A stretch of DNA of 64,000 nt from Crotophaga sulcirostris (taxonomy: Eukaryota; Chordata; Aves; Cuculiformes; Crotophagidae). The position numbers and the translations under genes were made by a program. The notes under the pieces were generated by a model. That model ran no database searches and was not told where the DNA came from. It saw nothing but the letters and a program-made list of their open reading frames with translations. This document shows positions 50,101-59,100 of this stretch, one piece after another (position 1 is the first letter of the stretch; each line of letters opens with the position of its first letter). The stretch is taken from assembly GCA_013397455.1 (NCBI GenBank), contig VYZB01000238.1, forward strand, positions 1,099,637 to 1,163,636. The letters run 5' to 3'.

Positions 50101-53100
50101 CTGTGGCTTCCATAAGAGGGCAAGCAGCCTGGCCTTTGCAGGTAGCTCAAACACTTATCTCAAGAACTGCCTCACACTGATTTAAGGCTTTTCTCTCTAT
50201 TCACTTTCACTAGGAAAGCAAAACAAAAATCAAAAACAAATCCAAAAGAAAACAAAATGCTGCTCAAGTAGAAAGTTAACAGTGAATACAATCAAATCAG
50301 GGAAGCTGTCTATGGGAGATAGTCTAAAATGGTAAGGCATTACAGAGAGATTAATCCTTGTTCCCCTCCACCACAGTAAACATAGCGGGGTGCCTCTCCT
50401 TTTCCTGTTTGGTTCTCATCTCCTCTACACTGGAATGTTTCTAGGAGTTCAAACTTAATTAGTTTAACTGCCTATTAAAAATTCTTGCTTTCTGAAAAGG
50501 CATGAAAGCATGTACTCACTCTAGCACATGCTGTTTAGAACATCTGCAGTCTAAACATTCAGCTCTGGCTGATTCCTCTGAAAAAGCCTAAAACAATTTA
50601 AAAAAAAAGTGTCTTCAAGCAACGTGGATCCTTTCATTAACGCCTACAGCTTCCTCCTTTTTCAGATTGAACAGTACAGTTAAATAAAGGGCAAGAGCAA
50701 TACATATCAGATGCTACACCAGCTATGTATTCAGGACTGGAAAATTAACAAATACGATGTTCAGTAATTTTATTGGCCTATTAATAATCTTTAGTTCTAA
50801 CATGAAGACAGAAGGTTGTACACCACATGTCTGCAGATATTCTAAATCCATTATTTATTTATTTTATTTTCCAACACAAAGAAGTTGTTCAAATGCAGCA
50901 GCCAGGCACATGGCAGCATTCGTATTCCCTGATGGTAAACACTTGCTGTGCCTAATTCTCTCCATGTAATGTAAAGTGAGCCTAGAGTGAACAGCTCAGA
51001 TGGAGATGGCTACACTGTCAGAGCCTGGTTTTGACTTGAAGGATGCTACCTAAACCATTGTGTGGTTTCTTCAACTAAGAGGACACAAATAAAAGAGACA
51101 CACTGCATCTCTATGCAGAAAACCTAAACCTGCCACATTGTCAGTATCAATGGCAATGCTATCCTACCTTAGTGTTCCTGTCAGCATTACAAAACACACA
51201 TGTATGCTATCAATATACACACATTTTGCACCAAATGTTTAATTTTTGCTGAAGCACAAAAAGACAGCTAATCTAGTATACTTGTAATTGCAGCAGTCAA
51301 AAAACCAAAAGGATCCTTCTGCCCCTCCAACCACTGTTACCTATGCCTTATCTTCTGTTACATACAATGTCAAAGAAAGAAATCCACATTGAGTCACTAA
51401 AGCCTACTTCAGCTTTCCTAACACTATTCTTTGTCACAAATGCCACATCTCGATATTTTACTGCACTTGAGACCAGAAATGAAACCCAACGGACACGAGA
51501 AGGCATCAGCTTGGGGCACCCTCAATACGTAAACTGCCTTGTGAGAAACCTTAACACTTATTTAAAAAGCATGTGAGTACCTCTGACCAGCTGCATTTCC
51601 ACTTTTGAAGCACAACAAAGCCATAGTCCTCACCTCTCTCATTCTCAGAGCTCATTCATTAAACAAAACAACAGCAATTACAATAGCCAAAAATCTGAAA
51701 GTGATCCTTTACTTCAGAGCAGCACTTCACATGGAAGTGTATTATCCCAGTCAACAGTTTTGCTTCCAGTAATGGGTAACAGAAATCACCTGCTAACTAC
51801 TGTAATAAACTCATAAAATTTCATATACTAAGACTGACTACGTTTTCCTTCCCCTAAATCAAGTAAAATATTTCAGAAGAATTACGTGCTCTGTGTTTGC
51901 ACCCATTTAAACAGCACACTCTTACTCACTGAAAGCAAAGTTTCAGAACTGTGGCACGAAGTCTTTATAAAACATCTAAGTAGACAACACCTCAAGGATA
52001 TCAGAAAAAATCAAGATATCAGAAAAATCAAGATATCAGAAAAAAATAATATAATTATGTCTGTATGTCTCTAAAGGCCCCTTCCTTTCCCAGAACGTTG
52101 TGGATCTTTGTTCTCATACAAAGACGTAAACTTTAAGAATTCAGGGACTGCAATTAACTGCAAACATCTTTGTTTATAGTTCACTGACAACTGTTCATGG
52201 GTTGGTTTTTTTTAAATCATGAAGGATATTTTTTCCCATCTCACTTGACAAACTCTTGTCTCCCACAGTGTCGGCAGAAGGAAAAGGACACAATGTAATA
52301 AATAACTGACCAAAATATAAAAATAAAACAAAAGAGCGCCGTAGAAATTGTGACTACTGAAAGATTCTGCATCTTACTTGCACAAATCCAGTTGGGCATT
52401 CTATCACAACGAACTTTCAGCTGTCAACATACAACCAATTTTTAATCAAATGGAGCCTAGTCGTTCTCTATATTTAATGTCTAAGATAAGATTTCAGCTT
52501 TAACTGCAGCTCATCTATTTGTTTCATTGACAAGTTAGCTCAACTCAGTTATCTTACACTTTCCTTCTTGGGAGAGTTTAGGTTTCTGCAATATCTGAAC
52601 AAAAATGTAATTTTTTAGAAAGCAGCACTTGGAGGATGCACAGAAAACAAAGTAATAATTATATCACAGTTACTCACCTGCATGAGTTCATTGCTGTCAA
52701 TCAGACTGTCTTCCAGCATCTCCTGGGTCAGCTTGCCCATGGTACTGTAAAACTCATCCGCAGTTTCACAACACTCTATTTGCCTACATCAAAATACACG
52801 TCGTTTTTTTATTTTACTCCTCCATATAATTATACACCTCCAAACCAAACCTGAATTTTCTGCCATCATAAAACATGCACTTCCATTAGTCACCTTAACT
52901 CTTCCAAACAACAAAATTGTGCATATCACACTGGAAATGCTGGTACAGTAAAAGCATGGACTAATCACAGCTTAATGTCCTGACTGCTAATGATAAAGGA
53001 TTCATGCATGTCCAGATGTGTTATTCCCTCTGTCCCTTTCACTTCTACAACATGCGTATCAATAAATCCTGGCCCCTACTAGAACAAAGCAGCTTTCCCA

Positions 53101-56100
53101 TCAGCCCAAAAAGGGAGCATAAAGACTGCTTGACTGCCTTATCACCCATTCTTCACTATACACGAAATGGCTGAACTCACTGGTTGAACTTTTTGTCAGA
53201 TGTGAGTATATTCGCTGGTTGGAAATCATTCCAGGGCAGTAAGAGAAGTGTAGGTGTATTTATCTATGTCATTGCATTCAAAACAGCTGAGCTCACATAA
53301 TGCGGAATGAAGGAAAATTCACTCATATCCTGCATATTTGTGAACGTTATTTCTAAATTCGAAGTGCAGACTTTTTTTGCTTGGTTTGGGCTTTCTGGGT
53401 TTAGTGGTGATTTTGTTTGTTTGTTTTGGGGTGTTTTGGGGGGTGGCGTTTTATTTTGTTTGTTTTCTCTACACACTTTTCTTTAAATTTCTAAAAACAC
53501 AGAATCACCCATAGAGTGTCAGCTAGAGGAAGAGAAACATGAGTAATACACTTGTGTTAGTTGCTATTCTACATAAGTTAGGGTGGCCATTAAACAACTT
53601 TTTCTGTCAAGTGAAAAATTTGTTTTACTTCTATCCCAAAAAAATGCAGTGGTGGCCACATATTGTAGTCTCCCCTGTAAAACAGAGCTGCTGGAATGTT
53701 TAAAAAATTACACTCTTTTTTCTTAAGGATTAGAAGAGGAAGCTTTCCTTGATCTTCAGTGTCTATAAGGAACAACCACTGAAGCACAAAATTCCTACAG
53801 AAAACATAGTTTAGCTAAAAGAATGATTAAGTAGTTTTTAAAAAAAGTAGAAGCAAAGGGTATGTAGCCAATTATCACAAAATTAATGCTTATCTTCCCC
53901 GATACCTTCAGTCTTTCACGACCTCCGCATAGCATACTGCTTTCTCTACCTCACATATTTTTAACCTCCCCATTCCTTCAGTTTCCCTTCCCAACAGAAG
54001 TATGATTGAACTGCCCACACTTTAGGAAAAGCACTTCTCACCCCATTTTCATGTCTAGAAAGTCTTGAGAAGTATGAAGATCATGAGACTATGACTACTG
54101 TTTCAGACCCCATTTCTTTAAATCTCCCTATTCTATTTTTAGCAGAGAAGAAAGAGAAACAAAACCACAGTCCTCTCCCAGCAAAAACATAATGCCGGAT
54201 CTTTTACTTCCTATCTCACTTGATGTCATTAATCACAAGTTTACTGAATTTCAATTGTCATTCAGTTTTAGTGACTCATCCTTCAGGATCTCTAGTTATC
54301 ACACCAGTGTCCCTTTCTGTTATTTGCCCCCAAATCTGCCAGACCTTCTCCCATTCCCCACAACCAACCATTACAAGGTGTGTGGTGTGATCGGCTTATT
54401 CTTTTGGACATATTCACACAGATTTCTTCATTTTCTTTCTTCCAGTTTTTATAAAAGACGTATTACTTTTGCTTTAAGTTTTACAATAAAATCTTCAAAG
54501 CAGTAATCTCTTTTTTATCATGTTATGAGTTGGCACATTTTTAATTAGAGCTTTTAAGTGCAGAGACCCACTGCAATAGGATCTAAATAATAGGATCTGA
54601 ATGTATGGTACAAAGTAATAAAGCACAGTGGGGTTACATATAGCCTAATCCCAATGCAAATGATTCATGCCAGTTCCATTCAAGAACTGAACAAATAAAG
54701 GTCTTAGGAAATTATTTTTCTAATTATTATTCTTCAGATTAAAAATTAAATATACTAAACACAATCCTACTGGTCTGCAGTGCTATTTATTCAGAAAGAA
54801 AAAAGAAACTAAATCTCCAAGACAGAGCTGAACATAAATCCCAGTGGTTCAGTCTCAGGTAAAAAGAACATGAGTATTGATAGGCATCACAAGCAATGCA
54901 GCTGCTGATGCCAGCTATAAAACGTTTTCAGCTGACCGAAGATCAGTTCAATCCCTCAGAGCTCACACCTTCCACTGAAGTCATTGAAAAGCTCATTTCT
55001 CCAGGAGCACTGTATTTGGGATGCAAATATTTGCTATGACAGCAGAGGAGTACAGAAGAACTAACCATCTCTTGTGTTTTGCCCCACATGGTGAGTTTCC
55101 AAGGCCGTAAAGTGCTATAACAGAAACCTGGCTAGAACGTGCCTAAAAGCAGAGAATTTCAGGAAAATTTGTTTCCAGGACTTAACAGAAAAGAACCGTA
55201 TAAACCTAAATCATTCTCTTAGTAACACTGAACTATTTTCTTGAGTATAACTACTGGGCTCAAATCCTTGTCTCCTTAAGTAAAACAAGGGAATGAACAT
55301 CCCCAGCTTCAGGTACCCAACTGAAATAGCTAGTCACCTCCAAGTCTCTCTGTGTGTCTTTCCACACAGTATTTATCAGCTCCCTCAGAAGTTTATCTTC
55401 TAGCAAGTCCAACCAACCTTTAGCACAGAATGAAGACATTATACACATACAATGCAAGCAACTGGAGACATTTCCTGCAGCAAGGGTCAATTAATTATCA
55501 TGCCCTTTCTGACGTGATGTCAGAAGGACATGTTTTTGGGGAAGCTATAGAGGCACTTTATGCAACCTTCTCAAAGCAGAATCATTCTTCTGAAAGATTG
55601 CATCTTGTTTAGAATTGAGAACATGCTCTTCAGAACAAGGTTAAGTTACACACTTCACTCATACTGAAAAGAAAAATCAGATGAAAACGACCACTTACTC
55701 TCCTAACTTTGCCCAGATAGCCAAAGCTACTCTCAGTATAATTTCAGAGCCTTCAAAGAATACCGAATCCCATATCTTCAGAACTGTATGGTTAGGCAGG
55801 CAAGTGGCAAAGAGGGTCAGAAACCACTGCATTGTGAAGACATTTGTAAGGGGGGGTTCGTAGCCTCCTGAAATAATTAAGAAAAAAAACAAATTATAAT
55901 GTTTAAAGTAATCGTAATTTACTATTATTTTACAAGGAGTATAAACTGAAATCCAACAGAAATTCTAGTACTTCTGTTATTGCTCAAAACTTATTTAGCC
56001 TGCAGCTGTCCACAGAAAAGCTGACAAAAAGAGCAATGGAAAAACTACATCCTTAGTTACCTTCCAATCTGCTGCATTGCAAAGAGCTCTAAGCAGCAGC

Positions 56101-59100
56101 ACTGCTTTTGGGCTGCAAACCTTGGAAAACACCACCATATACTTTTTTTTTTTTCCTTATATCAGAAAGATTGCTTTACCTTTCCCAAAGCCATATGAGC
56201 TAGAAGCTTTTATATATTAAAAAAAAAACAAAACCCAAGGCAAAGCAACCGCACCCCCAGAAAAACACCAAACCCAAAACACTGTGTTTTTTCACGAACT
56301 AAGGCATAAGAAGTCTTTGTCTACATGAAGGTTAAGGTGACTGTCTCTGTGAAGTCTTATCCATTATTTTAAAATCCTGATGTACTGCCAGCTTAGCAGA
56401 AGAACCATAACATTCACTTTTCCTCTTCACTTGTCAAGTTTCAATACAGTTTGGGCACAGTCACAGTTTATTTGCATAAATTGGCATGTTCCATGTTCCA
56501 CATGTAGAATGTAGCAGATCTTTTCTAAGATGGAACGCAGGGTGCACTTTGCTTCCACATTGATCAACCAACCAACAAGCAACAAAAAGCTTACCCTCCC
56601 CAAAACACTCCCAAATAAAAGAGCTGTACCTTGTTTAAGAACAAAAAAGTCTGGAGGGAACACTACATCAGAAAAAAAAACTCACAATGCGAAGCCTTTT
56701 TTCAGGTAGCAACCCAAGAAGGACTCCTGAGTTTTGCACCTGTGTATTACTAAGCATCCAGGTGAACAAATACTGACTGGCCAACATTGGATCTCACACT
56801 GTTACTCTTCCCGGAGCAGCTATGTAAACCAGGAACTAAAAGGAGCAATGGCAGGACAGGTATCTTGAGCTAAGGCAAGAAACAACCTTTTCAAGGTAGC
56901 CCTTGTACTAAGGTGTGTGTGACAGTGTTGTCACTCCATATATTTTATATCCTTGTCAACACAACTGTTTGCAATTGGTGGTGGGACCAAATTATTTCCC
57001 CTTTAGTTTTTTCCCAAGAGTGCCACCTATTTCTGTTAAGGTTATCAATAGTGGTTATGATCCTCTTTGATCTTAAAAAAATAAAAATATATATTCTGAA
57101 CAATAAATTAATGTAAACACCTAAAATACTGCATTTTTAGACCAGTGCTCAGATGAAACAACAGCAAAAAGGATTTTAATACCATTTTCTGTTGAACCTA
57201 CCTCCACTTTCTCTGTTAGCAGCTCTTTGCAGGGTATCTAAGTGCTGGGACAGTTCAGGAAGCTTCATTCGTAAAAGATCTCGGAAAACAGCCATATCCA
57301 CAGAGAGCGCACGGAGATTATTGACAAAATAGCTATCAGGAAGCACCTTATCAATTAGGTAAATCATTATCTGTGAGGAAAATGAAATATAATCACACAG
57401 GACTTAGAGCCAGTTATTTTCCAGGAACAATCATAAAAATACCATAGAATTTCAAAGTTCTCTGTTTACTAAAGAAAGGCTTGGAGCCAGTGGCAACACA
57501 TGCCTCTAGTATCTCCACTTATATGGGGAGAAAACGTTATAATTTTAAGCATCCACAGAGACTCTAGGTACCCACAAACAAGGTGCAAAGGCCTCTTGAA
57601 GCTGTCCAGAATTTATGAACCATTAATGACCAAAAGCAATGTCACAGTAAGCGATGCCCAAATAGGAGGTATTACTCAAATCAACGGCAACTTTTGGCAC
57701 TTCTGGTGCTGTACATGTTCATGAGATACTCCACACTGTTGGAAAGCTCCACTGTCCCTTCTCTGGTTGTTAACTGTCACAGCTAGAAGACGGATCTTCC
57801 AAATCATCTTTTTTCTCTCTCCAAAATGCAAGATACTATTCTTTAAAAAACATTCTCCACACATTTTACTGTGATGTCTTACTGTGTGCTGCACTTCATC
57901 TTGTCATTTTAAAGGTGCTAAATTAAGCAGCATGAGACACTTTAAACAGACATCTGTTTCAAGTGAGATAGCTCAACTACACGGGTGGTAATGTATTAAT
58001 TGGATACTGCTGGAGTTTTTTTCTTGAGAATGAACAAATACAGCACAGAAATACACAGAAGCTTATATATATCATCAGTCCAACAGAAGATGCTGGCCTT
58101 CACTTCAGGATTCTTTACAACCTATACAGCCACACTACAAACTGCACCGAAAGCCTGCATGTGGTCACTCATCTGCTTCAGAACTCCATCACTCCTTTGT
58201 TAACATTTCAAATAAGCATCCTTATCATCTGTTTTATACAGCCTCTAATGCTTGAGAGGAGCATGGCACCTTCATGCACAGGAGACAACCTTCCTTCCAA
58301 TCCCTCATTTCTCATAAAGAGCTTGGCAGACAGTGGACTTCCAAGGGTACCACCCTACATGGTCTTACTGCTTCCTATTCTCTCCCAGCAACTTGTGACC
58401 ACATACTACAACTTGTGCTTGCTAGATTTTTCCAGACAGCAACAGCCTTCTGTTCCACAGTTTAAAGTATGTAGATCAGTAGTCAATAAAAGCAAATCAA
58501 TAGCTTTTACACATTTTTGATGGTGGCGGGTTTTTTTTGTTAAGGACTGAAAGGATGAAAAAGCGAACCAAACATGGTACACAAGGGAGATGGAGTCTCA
58601 TATTTTGTCAGATGAATTCCTAACCTTTGCTGAATACTGGGACACCTCATTGTCTTTTAAAACCATGCTTTATTTTGTTCAGCTATATTTCCAACAATGG
58701 AAGAATAATATAGCAACATGAACTTACAACTATGCTACTTGTGTTTGCATTAATTTCTTATGACATGAGACATAAATCCCTACCTTAAAGAAACCATTTT
58801 TTTTTTGTTCCCTTCTCACTGAGTGGTATTATTTCAGAAATCTCAGCTACATGACAGCACAGGAAAAAACAGAAATCTTTTTGCAACACTGAAGTCCATT
58901 CTATTTCACTTGCTCATGAATTGTTTTGAGAATGCTTTTTTTAAAAAAGCAGCTTCACGTATTTACCAGTTTGCAATAGTACTTTCTTCATGACACATCT
59001 CTACATATTTCTTTTTATGATTTGATTTTGTAATATTTCCTCACAATAATGTGCAGGAAAAAAACGCTTTCTACATTTCAGTATCTATGAGACTTCTGTG

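Larger units (their letters stand above)
47652..52677 (-). other. TBC1D30: TBC1D30 intron, longest in window
   Basis: A 5026-bp GT-AG intron. It holds an A-rich run (47878-47900), a G/T-rich tract (48262-48342) and a three-copy GATATC tandem (51997-52046). Around 49350-49700 there is a vague resemblance to old CR1 3' sequence, too decayed to call. Confidence 0.9.
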
